64,000 bases of DNA from Ochrobactrum sp. CGA5. Lineage in GTDB: Bacteria; Pseudomonadota; Alphaproteobacteria; Rhizobiales; Rhizobiaceae. The stretch is taken from the NCBI RefSeq assembly GCF_006345815.1, contig NZ_VCIG01000043.1, forward strand, positions 1 through 64,000, written 5' to 3'. Position 1 is the stretch's first letter; each line of letters starts with the position of its first letter. This document shows, one piece after another, positions 36,190 through 44,906 of the stretch. The position numbers were made by a program, and so were the translations under genes. The notes under the pieces were generated by a model. It did no database searches. It worked only from the letters and a program-made list of their open reading frames with translations, and was not told where the DNA came from.

Positions 36190-37114
36190 TCTTACGCTAT
36201 CTGGACTCGCGGCCACCAGCGCACGCACGGCTGCGGAGGAAGCCCGTCGCCGTGAAGAACGACTTGCCTGGAAACTTGCGGCTCCGGCCATCATTTTGAC
36301 GGTGCTGCTTATTCTCCTTCCGACGGCCGCTGTGATTTTCTGGAGCCTGACCAATTTCGAACTTGGTTACGACGGCTTCGAGTTCATTGGACTGGAAAAC
36401 TATGCGGAACTCTTCAGTGATAGGACATTTTTGATCTCACTGAAGAACACCGCGCTCTACACCGTGATCGTAGCGCCCGCTTCCGTCTTTCTCGGCCTTG
36501 GCGTCGCTCTCCTTATCGAAGGCGAGGTTCGCGGCAAATCGTTCTTTCGCACCGTCTATTTCCTGCCGGTTGCGTCGCTTCTCGTCGCCATGGCAACCGT
36601 CTGGCAATATCTGCTGCATCCGACACTCGGACCCGTCAACGCCATGCTGGGCATGATCGGCATCGCCGGACCCAATTGGCTAGGCTCCAGCGAGACCGCG
36701 CTTTTCAGCCTTGCGCTGATTGGCATCTGGCAGAGCGTCGGCTTCAACATGGTGTTGTTTTTGGCCGGTCTCACGGCCATTCCGCGAGAACTCTACTCCG
36801 CAGCCGAAGTGGACGGCGTGAAAAGCGGCTGGGAGCGCTTCCAGCTCGTCACATGGCCTCTGCTTGGCCCCACCACGCTTTTCGTCGCGACAATCAGCAT
36901 CATCAATGCTGTGAAGGTGTTTGAGACGGTCAAGACGCTGACCGAAGGCGGCCCAAACAAGGCTTCGGAAGTCCTGCTCTGGACCATCTACCAGGAAGGC
37001 TTCGTCTATCTGCGCGTCGGCTATGCCTCTGCAATGACGGTGATCTTTCTTGCGGTTCTCGTGATCCTGATGATGTTGCAGTTCCGCGTGCTGGACCGCC
37101 GCACCCATTATTGA
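36182..37114 (+). CDS. ABC importer permease 1 (UgpA/MalF type)
   Basis: A 310-residue inner-membrane permease with six helices. The start at ATG 36182 overlaps the ATPase gene by 8 bp. After a charged N terminus (RTAAEEARRREERLAWKL) comes the first helix (IILTVLLILLPTAAVIFW). The EAA loop that contacts the ATPase is YSAAEVDGVKSGWERFQLVT near residue 210. The TPYF-like tail is typical of the UgpA/MalF branch. Partner of the permease at 37125. Confidence 0.93.
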   Translation: MSDLTLSGLAATSARTAAEEARRREERLAWKLAAPAIILTVLLILLPTAAVIFWSLTNFELGYDGFEFIGLENYAELFSDRTFLISLKNTALYTVIVAPASVFLGLGVALLIEGEVRGKSFFRTVYFLPVASLLVAMATVWQYLLHPTLGPVNAMLGMIGIAGPNWLGSSETALFSLALIGIWQSVGFNMVLFLAGLTAIPRELYSAAEVDGVKSGWERFQLVTWPLLGPTTLFVATISIINAVKVFETVKTLTEGGPNKASEVLLWTIYQEGFVYLRVGYASAMTVIFLAVLVILMMLQFRVLDRRTHY

Positions 37115-37124
37115 GGAATTCGGT

Positions 37125-37946
37125 ATGTCTTTCACCCGTTCGCTCCGTCTCGGCATTCTTTCAATGGGTGCGCTGCTTTTCCTCGCGCCTTACATCTTCA
37201 TGTTGTCGACGGCTGCAAAGTCGCAGCAGGATATTTTCTCATCCTCCCTGTCGCTGATCCCGCACAACTGGGCGCTCCTGGAAAATCTTGCCAAGGCATT
37301 CAACCGCGTGCCGATGGGGCTTTTGCTGTTCAACGGCGTGGTCGTCTGCGCGCTCGTTCTGGTCGTTCAGGTTGTTGTGGCCATACCTTGCGCCTATGCC
37401 ATGGCAAAGCTCAACTTCCGGGGTCAACGCACCATGATGATGATGGTCATGCTCGGTCTGCTCGTGCCGATCCATGCCACCGCACTGCCCTTCTATGTCG
37501 GCTTCAACCAGCTCGGCGTACTCAACAGCTATTTCGCTCTCAGTGCACCGTTCTTTATCTCCGTTTTCGGCATCTTCCTGTTTCTACAGTTCTTCCGCGC
37601 GATGCCGGATGATCTGATCAGCGCCGCGCGCCTCGACGGCATGTCCGAAGCAGGCATCGTCATGCGGGTCATTGTGCCCAATGCATGGCCTGCGATTACG
37701 GCCTTCTCTATCTTCTCCGTTGTCGCGCACTGGAACGATCTGTTCTGGCCACTGATCGTCATCAATGGCATGGAGCGCGCTACGCCGCCGCTGGGTCTCC
37801 TCTATTTCCGCGCTGCGGAAGCAGGCGACGATTACGGGGCATTGATGGCAGCGACTCTCATCATCACCCTGCCGCTGCTGCTGGCATTTCTTGCTGCCCA
37901 GCGCCGCTTCATCGAAGGCATCACCCTCACCGGCCTCAAAGGCTGA
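37125..37946 (+). CDS. ABC importer permease 2 (UgpE/MalG type)
   Basis: A 273-residue permease with six hydrophobic helices. GAGGAA lies 8 nt before ATG 37125 and 10 bp separate it from permease 1. The EAA loop reads DLISAARLDGMSEAGIVMRV, followed by IVPNAWPAITAFSIFSVVAHW, as in MalG/UgpE. The C-terminal RRFIEGITLTGLKG is the standard end of this branch. Forms the translocation pore with permease 1. Confidence 0.94.
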   Translation: MSFTRSLRLGILSMGALLFLAPYIFMLSTAAKSQQDIFSSSLSLIPHNWALLENLAKAFNRVPMGLLLFNGVVVCALVLVVQVVVAIPCAYAMAKLNFRGQRTMMMMVMLGLLVPIHATALPFYVGFNQLGVLNSYFALSAPFFISVFGIFLFLQFFRAMPDDLISAARLDGMSEAGIVMRVIVPNAWPAITAFSIFSVVAHWNDLFWPLIVINGMERATPPLGLLYFRAAEAGDDYGALMAATLIITLPLLLAFLAAQRRFIEGITLTGLKG

Positions 37947-37980
37947 ATTCTTCCCTCCCTTCCACCACAGGAGTTCAAAC

Positions 37981-39246
37981 ATGAAACGTTTGTCCAGTGC
38001 ACTCGTCGCTCTGGCTATGGCAACAGGTCTCGGCTCGCCCGCCTTTGCCGACACGACCCTCAATGTTCATTATCCGATGCCGGGCTTCTTCAAGGATGTC
38101 ATGGCTGATATCTCCAAGAAGTTCATGGAGGAAAATCCGGACATCAAGATCAACTTCGTCAGTCCGTCGGCGACCTACGAAGAAGGTATCCAGACGATAA
38201 TGCGTCAGGCTGGAACGTCGGAAATGCCGGACATCACATTCACTGGTCTGAATCGCCTGCGTGTTCTGGCAGAGCGCAATATCGGTGTCGACATGAAGGC
38301 GCTGGTCGATAAAGAAGCCGACATGGAAGCACAGGGTTTCACTGATCACCTGCTGAGTCTTGCCCGTGTCGGCGACCGTCAGGTCGGCCTTGCCTTCGCA
38401 ACGTCCAACCCGATCATGTATTACAATGCCGATCTTCTGAAGGCCGCTGGCGGCAATCCTGATAATCCACCCGCCACCTGGGACGAAGTGATTGAACTGG
38501 GCGGCAAGATCAAGGCGCTCGGCAACGGCAATGAGGGCATTGACTTCCGCTGGCAGGGCGACGACTGGATGTTCTCCGCGCTGCTGTTTGGCGCTGGCGG
38601 CACCATGCTGACCAAAGATGAGAAAAAAGTCGCTTTCGATGGACCGGAGGGTCTCCAGGCCTTCAAGCTGATCGACCGCATGGTGAAGGAAGGCGGTATG
38701 CCGGTTCTGACCAAAGCTGCGGGTGAACAGGCTTTCGCGGCTGGAAAAGTCGGCTTCTCGTTCCAGACGACAGGGGCGCTGCGCAACACCATCAAGAATG
38801 TCGGCGACAAGTTCGATCTTCGCACGGCGAAAATCCCACTCGTCAACGCTGAGAAAGGTCGCCTGCCTACCGGAGGCAACGCGGTTGTCATCCTGACCGA
38901 AGACCAGGCCAAGCAGGATGCGGCATGGAAATTCGCCAAGTTTGCCGCCGGTCCTTATGGTGCCTCCGTTGTCGTTCCCGGCACCGGCTACGTGCCGAAT
39001 AACGAACTGGCTGCAAAATCCGACGAGTATCTCGGCAAGTTCTACGACGAGAACCCCCTCTTCAAAGCCGGTCTCAGCCAGATGCCGGTGATGATTCCCT
39101 GGTATGCCTTTCCGGGCTCGAACGGCGTGAAGGTGACACAGACCATCGTGGACAATCTTTCGCGCGTCGTCGAGCAGTCCGCCACGCCGGAAGAAGCCCT
39201 TGCCGATGCCTCCAAGGAAGTCCGGCGCCTGTTGCCGCGCAAGTAA
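37981..39246 (+). CDS. ABC importer solute-binding protein (UgpB-like, family 1)
   Basis: A 421-residue periplasmic binding protein. The signal peptide (LSSALVALAMATGLGSPAF) ends at AFA before DTTLNVHYPMPGF. Family-1 blocks include FMEENPDIKINFV, MPDITFTGLNRLRVLAE and FATSNPIMYYNADLLKAAGG, the last close to the ligand-contact segment of UgpB. AGGAG lies 7 nt before ATG 37981. The ligand is unproven: a sugar, or, given the PHO box and phosphodiesterase, a glycerol-phosphate or phosphodiester. Last gene of the operon; a bidirectional terminator follows at 39347-39382. Confidence 0.93.
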   Translation: MKRLSSALVALAMATGLGSPAFADTTLNVHYPMPGFFKDVMADISKKFMEENPDIKINFVSPSATYEEGIQTIMRQAGTSEMPDITFTGLNRLRVLAERNIGVDMKALVDKEADMEAQGFTDHLLSLARVGDRQVGLAFATSNPIMYYNADLLKAAGGNPDNPPATWDEVIELGGKIKALGNGNEGIDFRWQGDDWMFSALLFGAGGTMLTKDEKKVAFDGPEGLQAFKLIDRMVKEGGMPVLTKAAGEQAFAAGKVGFSFQTTGALRNTIKNVGDKFDLRTAKIPLVNAEKGRLPTGGNAVVILTEDQAKQDAAWKFAKFAAGPYGASVVVPGTGYVPNNELAAKSDEYLGKFYDENPLFKAGLSQMPVMIPWYAFPGSNGVKVTQTIVDNLSRVVEQSATPEEALADASKEVRRLLPRK

Positions 39247-39269
39247 GAGTCAGGTCGCAGACGCCATCG

Positions 39270-39316
39270 CCCTCGTCCTGAGGAGCTGCCGAAGGCAGCG
39301 TCTCGAAGGATGAGGG
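39270..39316. repeat. Alphaproteobacterial intergenic palindrome (CCTGAGGAG type)
   Basis: Outer arms CCCTCGTCC and GGATGAGGG with inner hairpin GCTGCC-GAA-GGCAGC. The wording CCTGAGGAG...TCTCGAAGGATGAGG is a dispersed repeat known from many Rhizobiales genomes. It lies 24 nt past the solute-binding protein gene and can form a long hairpin in the mRNA 3' end. Confidence 0.8.
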
Positions 39317-39346
39317 TGTGACATGCTCCTGCTTGTTCGACACAAC

Positions 39347-39382
39347 AAAAAGACCGCACTGGTTGCCAGCGCGGTCTTTTTT
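39347..39382. terminator. Bidirectional Rho-independent terminator
   Basis: AGACCGCACTGG/CCAGCGCGGTCT stem (one mismatch, loop TTG) flanked by A-run and T-run, so it can end both the ABC operon and the convergent lsrB transcript. Confidence 0.9.
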
Positions 39383-39398
39383 GTGTCGCAAGATGCGA

Positions 39399-40304
39399 TC
39401 AATAGGTCCAGTTGCGAGCCTTCGAGAACAGGAAGTCGCGGAAGGCATGCAGTTTCGCGGAGTTCTTCAAAGCCTCCGGATAGCAGAAGAACGTATCGAA
39501 GGACGGAATTTCTTCCAGTTCTGGCAGAAGCTGCACCAAACCGGATTCCTTGTCGGCCATATAGTCGGGCAGAACAGCGATACCAACGCCCCGCTGCACG
39601 GCGCGACGGATCGACAGCAGATTGTTCACCTGCAACACCGGAATACGTGTGCTGCCGTCAGTCCGTCCGGCAACCTCCAACCAGTTCAGGCCCGTCAGAT
39701 AACTTGGCGCCGGTTCACCGAAAGTCACGACGCGGTGCTGGTCGATTTCGTCAATCGAACTCAGCTTCCCATATTTCGAGACATATCCGGCAGACGCATA
39801 GACATGCATATGCACCGTGAACAGCCGCCGCTGGATCAGGTCCGGCTGCTGCGGCTGCCGCAAACGGATGGCGCAATCCGCGTGCCGCATTGTCAGGTCC
39901 AGCTCCTCATTGTCGAGGATCAGTTGAAGCTGGATGTCGGGATAAAGTTCGACGAATTCCTGAATGCGCTCGACCAGCCAGCCAGAACCAAGACCAACCG
40001 TCGTCGTCACACGGAGACGGCCCGTCGGCTTTTCCTTGCTCTCGGCCAGCTTCGAGCGAACGTTTTCGAGCTTCATCAGCACGTCATGTGCCGTGCGATA
40101 AAGTGTTTCGCCCTGCTCGGTCAGGATGAGACCGCGCGCATGACGATGAAACAGCGGGACGCCGACATCCTGCTCCAGCGCGCTCACCTGGCGCGAGATA
40201 GCTGATTGCGACAGATGCAATGTCTGGGCTGCATGGGTGAACGACCCGGCCTCAGCCGCAGCATGAAAAATGCGCAATTTATCCCAGTCGAGCGGAGCGA
40301 CCAC
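39399..40304 (-). CDS. vtlR: LysR-type regulator LsrB/VtlR
   Basis: A 301-residue LysR-family regulator. The N-terminal winged helix has LRIFHAAAEAGSFTHAAQTL and HLSQSAISRQVSALEQDVGV; the effector domain starts near residue 90 (GRLRVTTTVGLGSGWLVERI). It fits LsrB of Sinorhizobium and VtlR of Brucella, and its neighbour trxB matches the LsrB locus. VtlR is known to activate the sRNA AbcR2 and small genes for sugar use and virulence; LsrB also affects redox and LPS genes. GTG start at 40304 with AGGGGA upstream. An AbcR-like sRNA lies 5.6 kb away. Confidence 0.88.
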   Translation of the reverse strand: MVAPLDWDKLRIFHAAAEAGSFTHAAQTLHLSQSAISRQVSALEQDVGVPLFHRHARGLILTEQGETLYRTAHDVLMKLENVRSKLAESKEKPTGRLRVTTTVGLGSGWLVERIQEFVELYPDIQLQLILDNEELDLTMRHADCAIRLRQPQQPDLIQRRLFTVHMHVYASAGYVSKYGKLSSIDEIDQHRVVTFGEPAPSYLTGLNWLEVAGRTDGSTRIPVLQVNNLLSIRRAVQRGVGIAVLPDYMADKESGLVQLLPELEEIPSFDTFFCYPEALKNSAKLHAFRDFLFSKARNWTY

Positions 40305-40378
40305 GATTATCCCCTCTCATTGTTTTCACCGCATTTACCTTACGCAAAACCATCTCACACTTTTGGCTCGGAAATGCT

Positions 40379-41353
40379 TTACTCGGCAGCTTCGTGCAGC
40401 GGTTCCTGTGCGGCAAGCCAGCGCTCGGCTTCAAGAGCAGCCATACAGCCCATACCGGCGGCCGTCACAGCCTGCCGGTAAATATCGTCCGTTACGTCAC
40501 CCGCAGCAAAAATGCCTGGAACGTCGGTAGCGGTCGAATCGGGCGCGGTCCACAGATAGCCGTTCGGCTTCTGCTTGAGTTTGCCCTCGAACAAAGAAAC
40601 CGCAGGTGCGTGACCGATAGCAACAAAAACACCATGCGTATCGAGTTCCTGCGTCTCACCCGTCACCACGTTCTTGAGGCGCACGCCAGTCACTGTCGCA
40701 CCCATTGGTGGCTTTGCTTCGGTGCCGAGGATTTCGTCGATCACACTGTTCCAGACTACGGAGACGTTCTGGCGCGAAAGCAGGCGATCCTGCATGATCT
40801 TCTCCGCGCGGAAACCATCGCGGCGATGCACGACCGTCACGCTCTTGGCGATATGCGAAAGATAAAGCGCTTCCTCGACAGCGGTATTGCCGCCACCGAC
40901 AACGACCACGTCCTTGCCGCGATAGAAGAAACCGTCACAGGTCGCGCAAGCCGAAACGCCGCCCCCCATGAACGTCTGTTCACTGTCGAGCCCAAGCCAC
41001 TTGGCTTGTGCTCCTGTGGCGATAATCAGCGCATCACAGGTGTAGATCGTCCCGGAATCGCCCTTCAGACGGAAAGGCCGCACCGTGGTTTCAACCTCTG
41101 TGATAATATCGTGGACGATTTCTGCACCGACATTCTGCGCCTGTGTCGCCATCTGATCCATCATCCATGGCCCCTGAACGGGTTCGGCGTAGCCCGGATA
41201 GTTTTCCACATCGGTGGTGATCATGAGCTGACCGCCCTGCTGCAAACCAGCAATCACGATGGGCTTCAGCATGGCGCGCGCGGCATAAATCGCCGCAGTA
41301 TAACCAGCAGGACCTGAGCCGATGACTATGACTGGCGCGTGACGCTGTGACAT
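40379..41353 (-). CDS. trxB: Thioredoxin reductase TrxB
   Basis: A 324-residue flavoprotein that reduces thioredoxin with NADPH. FAD-binding IGSGPAGYTAAIYAARAML at the N terminus, redox-active CATCDG near residue 142, NADPH-binding VVVGGGNTAVEEALYLSHIA, and a second FAD block GIFAAGDVTD. GAGAGAAAC precedes ATG 41353. It lies 74 bp upstream of lsrB on the same strand, so the two may be cotranscribed. Cytosolic; key part of disulphide reduction. Confidence 0.97.
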   Translation of the reverse strand: MSQRHAPVIVIGSGPAGYTAAIYAARAMLKPIVIAGLQQGGQLMITTDVENYPGYAEPVQGPWMMDQMATQAQNVGAEIVHDIITEVETTVRPFRLKGDSGTIYTCDALIIATGAQAKWLGLDSEQTFMGGGVSACATCDGFFYRGKDVVVVGGGNTAVEEALYLSHIAKSVTVVHRRDGFRAEKIMQDRLLSRQNVSVVWNSVIDEILGTEAKPPMGATVTGVRLKNVVTGETQELDTHGVFVAIGHAPAVSLFEGKLKQKPNGYLWTAPDSTATDVPGIFAAGDVTDDIYRQAVTAAGMGCMAALEAERWLAAQEPLHEAAE

Positions 41354-41714
41354 GAAGTTTCTCTCCGGTCCGGGAGCGCTGCGACCTTATCGAGCCAGAT
41401 CGGCGCTCCATATGTTGGTTTTCACAGGTTTGCTTTTACGGCACCCTTCCCAAAAATGTTCCACAGTTTTTGGAAGGGTTATAAAATCGATTTAAAGCGG
41501 GTGGGTTCCAGCTTAACAGAATCACTTTCGCGTCTCGTTCAGCCAATGCCCAGACTTTATGGCCAAGGTAGGTCTGCACCTGATTGTTTGCAAGGTTCCA
41601 TGGGGATTTGCTGCGCTTTAGCCACAGCTTGTCACCTTTTGAGCAAACCCTTTCACGCCAGCACGTTGCGGGTGGATCGATCTCACGCTAAACAAGCTCG
41701 ATATAAGGAATAAC
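41354..41714. other. trxB-trkH intergenic region
   Basis: 361 bases holding the promoters of trxB (minus) and trkH (plus). It contains half of a GAGCGC/GATC-type palindrome (near 41385-41409) and a strong hairpin ACCCTTCC...GGAAGGGT (41443-41479) with A/T-rich inner arms, terminator-like but with no gene ending here. No frame of its own. Confidence 0.5.
41443..41479. repeat. Orphan hairpin with A/T inner arms
   Basis: ACCCTTCCCAAAAA and TTTTTGGAAGGGT pair over 13 bp with one bulge around a 10-nt loop. It may be the end of an unseen short transcript or a structure in the trkH leader. Confidence 0.55.
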
Positions 41715-43184
41715 CTGCGCAACCCGGAGTCGGCCGCCATTTACAAGACAGTCGCCAATATTTGCGCACGTTTCGGCCTCATCATGGCAATGGCCATGCT
41801 CCTGCCCGCTGCAATCGACTTGCGAGACGGAAGTGATGACTGGCTGATCTTCGTGCGCTCCGCCGCTGCGACAGGTGCGCTGTCAGCGCTCATCCTGCTT
41901 GCGACACAAAAGCAGACGACGCGCTTTACTCCGCGTCTCGGCTTTCTGCTGACTGCCTGCCTTTGGCTCACGGGCAGTTTCCTCGGCTCTATCCCGCTCT
42001 ATTTTTCGCATTTGCCGATCAGTTACGCGGCTGCGTTCTTCGAGGCCATGTCGGGATTGACGTCCACTGGCGCAACCGCGCTGAGCGGGCTCGACAATAT
42101 GCAGCGCGGCATTCTCCTGTGGCGTTCGCTTCTTTGCTGGATCGGTGGTATCGGCTTTATCGGTTTGGCCCTGCTGATGCTGCCTTCCTTACGGGCGGGC
42201 GGGCTCGCCCTTTTCCATATGGAGAACTCCGACAAGTCGGAAAAAATCCTCCCGCGCATGAACCAGATCGCGCTGGGCATCGTGCTTGCCTATCTCAGCC
42301 TGACTGCTGCCTGTATTATTGCTTATTTTGCCGTCGGCATGAGCATGTTCGACGCCATCAATCATGGCTTCACGACAATTGCGACTGCGGGTTTTTCCAC
42401 GCACGACAGCTCCATCGGCTTTTATGCCGGAAACCGCCCTCTTCTGGTCGTGTCTACGATTTTCATGGCTCTCTCAGCCTTGCCCTTCGTGCTTTATATC
42501 AAGGCGTTCATGCCACGCCGCATGGAATCACTTGTCGACCCGCAGGTGAAACTGTTCTTCACAATCGTGATCGGCTTCAGCTTTGCGCTCGCGGTGGTTC
42601 TGCGGCTCGGGTCTGATGTGCCTTTTGGCGACGCCCTGATCTCGGCCTCGTTTCATTTCGTCTCGATCATGACGACAACGGGCTATGCCACAGAAGACTA
42701 TTTCCTGTGGGGACCGCCAGCGATTGGAATTTTCTTTCTCGCTTCATTTCTGGGTGGATGCGCCGGGTCGACATCCGGTGGCATCAAGATGAATCGCCTC
42801 ATCATCCTATGGAGCTTGACGCGCGCCAATCTTGCCCGGCTCATCATGCCGCATGCTGTCATCAAGATACGCTACGGCAGTTCGGAAGTTTCCGGCGAAA
42901 TAGCGCAGAACGTGCTTCTCTACCTGTTCCTCTACTGCGCCTCGCTAATTATAGGCGCTGTGCTGCTTGCCTCGCTGGGACTCGACTTCGTCTCAGCCTT
43001 CACCGGCGCGCTTACTGCGCTCTCCAACATAGGCCCCGGCTTTGGTGACACGATTGGCCCCGTGGGTAACTTTTCCACCGTTCATGATCCCGCGCTGTGG
43101 GTCCTTTCCTTCCTGATGCTGGCAGGGCGTCTGGAGCTCGTCACCGTGTATATCCTGTTCACTCGCACTTTTTGGATGCGTTGA
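41715..43184 (+). CDS. trkH: TrkH family potassium uptake protein, probable CTG start
   Basis: A 489-residue membrane protein of the TrkH/KtrB family, the K+ translocating subunit that works with TrkA. Filter-loop blocks are seen: SGLTSTGATAL, TIATAGFST, MTTTGYATEDY and ALSNIGPGFGDT. The first ATG (41784) would cut the first membrane helix in half. The frame is open further upstream with IYKTVANICARFGLIMAMAM, completing that helix, but contains no ATG, GTG or TTG. CTG 41715 has AAGGA 5 nt in front and is my best start. With ATG 41784 the protein is 466 residues. Confidence 0.88.
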   Translation: MRNPESAAIYKTVANICARFGLIMAMAMLLPAAIDLRDGSDDWLIFVRSAAATGALSALILLATQKQTTRFTPRLGFLLTACLWLTGSFLGSIPLYFSHLPISYAAAFFEAMSGLTSTGATALSGLDNMQRGILLWRSLLCWIGGIGFIGLALLMLPSLRAGGLALFHMENSDKSEKILPRMNQIALGIVLAYLSLTAACIIAYFAVGMSMFDAINHGFTTIATAGFSTHDSSIGFYAGNRPLLVVSTIFMALSALPFVLYIKAFMPRRMESLVDPQVKLFFTIVIGFSFALAVVLRLGSDVPFGDALISASFHFVSIMTTTGYATEDYFLWGPPAIGIFFLASFLGGCAGSTSGGIKMNRLIILWSLTRANLARLIMPHAVIKIRYGSSEVSGEIAQNVLLYLFLYCASLIIGAVLLASLGLDFVSAFTGALTALSNIGPGFGDTIGPVGNFSTVHDPALWVLSFLMLAGRLELVTVYILFTRTFWMR

Positions 43185-43309
43185 CAGAGCGTTAGGCAGT
43201 TTACATCCGCCCGCTTCATTTGATATGAGCAGGATTAGATTGCGCCACAATGGCGATGAATGTTCTATAATTACCCCGGAATGAAATTTCCTTGCGCGCG
43301 GAGTTACGC

Positions 43310-43780
43310 ATGCCGATCAAGGCCGATCTGGATGAAATCGATTGGAAAATCCTTCGGGAGCTCCAGAATAACGGGCGCATCACCAATGTCGAGCTGGCAG
43401 AACGTGTTGGTATTTCCGCTCCGCCTTGCCTTCGCCGTGTGCGAAAGCTGGAAGAAAGCGGCGTAATCCGGGGCTACCGCGCCATATTGAACGGCAACTC
43501 GCTCGGGCAGGATCTGGTCGCCTTCTGTTCAGTCGGCCTTCATCGTCAGGCTGATGCCGACCTCAAGGCTTTCGCCGAAAAAACCAAGCAGTGGCCGCTG
43601 GTACGCCGTGCCTGGATGGTTTCAGGCGAATCCGACTTCCTGCTCCATTGCGTCGCGCGCGATCTCAACACGTTCCAGACGTTCGTAATCGAAGAGCTGA
43701 CCGCTGCTCCCAATGTGGATTCCGTGCGCACAGCTTTGACAATTCGTCCAGTCAAGGACGAACCGCTGATGATCCTCTGA
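43310..43780 (+). CDS. Lrp/AsnC family transcriptional regulator
   Basis: A 156-residue regulator. N-terminal helix-turn-helix at about residues 8-60: LDEIDWKILRELQNNGRITN and VELAERVGISAPPCLRRVRK; then the RAM ligand-binding domain (VAFCSVGLHRQAD, AWMVSGESDFLLHCVA). ATG 43310 follows CGGAG; an ATG at 43292 is less likely. Such regulators sense amino acids; the effector is unknown. It lies downstream of trkH and convergent with lpcC. Confidence 0.93.
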   Translation: MPIKADLDEIDWKILRELQNNGRITNVELAERVGISAPPCLRRVRKLEESGVIRGYRAILNGNSLGQDLVAFCSVGLHRQADADLKAFAEKTKQWPLVRRAWMVSGESDFLLHCVARDLNTFQTFVIEELTAAPNVDSVRTALTIRPVKDEPLMIL

Positions 43781-43812
43781 CATTGTGACAGCTTGTGCCG
43801 GGAGCTGGTTTA

Positions 43813-44901
43813 TCACTTCCCGGCGAATACGCGCTCGTAGACGCCGCTGATTGCGGCGGCTTCCTTCTCAAGCGGAAAAGTGGCGCGGACATGCCTAAGC
43901 GCGTTTTTGCCATCACGCACAGCCAAAGCCGGATCGGCAAGATAAGGCTCAATAGCTTTGCGCAGGGCCTCCCCGTCGCCAGCCGCAACCGATGTACCGG
44001 TGCCATCCACGATCATTTCAGCATAGGCACCCGCATCACTGGCAACAACTGCGGTTTGCGACGCCATGGCTTCAAGCGGCGTCAGCCCGAAACCTTCGTT
44101 GCGTGACGGCGCAACATAAAGCGTCAGACGACGATACCAGACGCGGATGTCTGGCACCTCCCCCAGTATCAGGATACGGTCCTGCAAGCCGGCAGCGGCG
44201 ATCTTCGCCTTCAGCGCATCCTCGAACGACTGGTGTTCCGCAGTCGTGCGCCCGGTAATAATCGCCGTCCAGTCTGGATATTTTGGTAAAAGCGCAATCA
44301 TCGCGTCGACAAAAAGGTCCGTTCCCTTGGAGGAACGCACGCGACCGAAACAACCGATGGCGAATTTTCCGGGCAGGCCCGACGCCGTGAAATTGTCCTC
44401 GTCGCCGAGAGGCGGATGGAACCGCTGCAAATCCACGCCATGCATGATGACCTGGTGCGGGACTTCGAGAAAACTCCCCGACCGGCCACTCGTCGCGATC
44501 ACCGCGTCCATGCGACGGATAAGCCATTTGGTAAAAGGCTTGTGGTCTCGCTGTGCTGCCGAGGTAAAGATCAGCCTGAGTTTCATGCGTAGCACATCCC
44601 GCATGAAAATACCGGCAAGCATTTCGATATTGCGCCGCGCATGCCAGATGCGGAACGGTTTCGTTCTTGGTTTCGACCAGAAGGAGCAAAAAGCGCCCCA
44701 TCCCAGATGTGGCAGCGTATCCGGCAGCCCCGGTCCCATCGTCGCAATGTTCAGCCCCTTTGCGCGCTGCAAAGGGATAAGCTGAACGATTGTCGATGTG
44801 ACACCGGAGAGGCGGCGCTTGAAATTCGGCGCCACCACCTCCACGTCCTCAACCCGAACCTGTCTGGAAACCAGCCCTGAATCTGACTTGTCGGCGGTCA
44901 C
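43813..44901 (-). CDS. lpcC: LPS core glycosyltransferase LpcC (GT4)
   Basis: A 362-residue family 4 glycosyltransferase with GT-B fold. The donor-binding C-terminal half has IGCFGRVRSSKGTDLFVDAM, then APSRNEGFGLTPLEAMASQT with the E-x7-E motif (EGFGLTPLE). The N-terminal part has GVTSTIVQLIPLQ, characteristic of LpcC/LpsB mannosyltransferases that build the LPS inner core. The Brucella orthologue is required for intact LPS core. GTG start at 44901, 5 bp after the greA stop, so it is the second gene of a greA-lpcC operon. Cytoplasmic face of the inner membrane. Confidence 0.88.
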   Translation of the reverse strand: MTADKSDSGLVSRQVRVEDVEVVAPNFKRRLSGVTSTIVQLIPLQRAKGLNIATMGPGLPDTLPHLGWGAFCSFWSKPRTKPFRIWHARRNIEMLAGIFMRDVLRMKLRLIFTSAAQRDHKPFTKWLIRRMDAVIATSGRSGSFLEVPHQVIMHGVDLQRFHPPLGDEDNFTASGLPGKFAIGCFGRVRSSKGTDLFVDAMIALLPKYPDWTAIITGRTTAEHQSFEDALKAKIAAAGLQDRILILGEVPDIRVWYRRLTLYVAPSRNEGFGLTPLEAMASQTAVVASDAGAYAEMIVDGTGTSVAAGDGEALRKAIEPYLADPALAVRDGKNALRHVRATFPLEKEAAAISGVYERVFAGK

Positions 44902-44906
44902 GGAAA

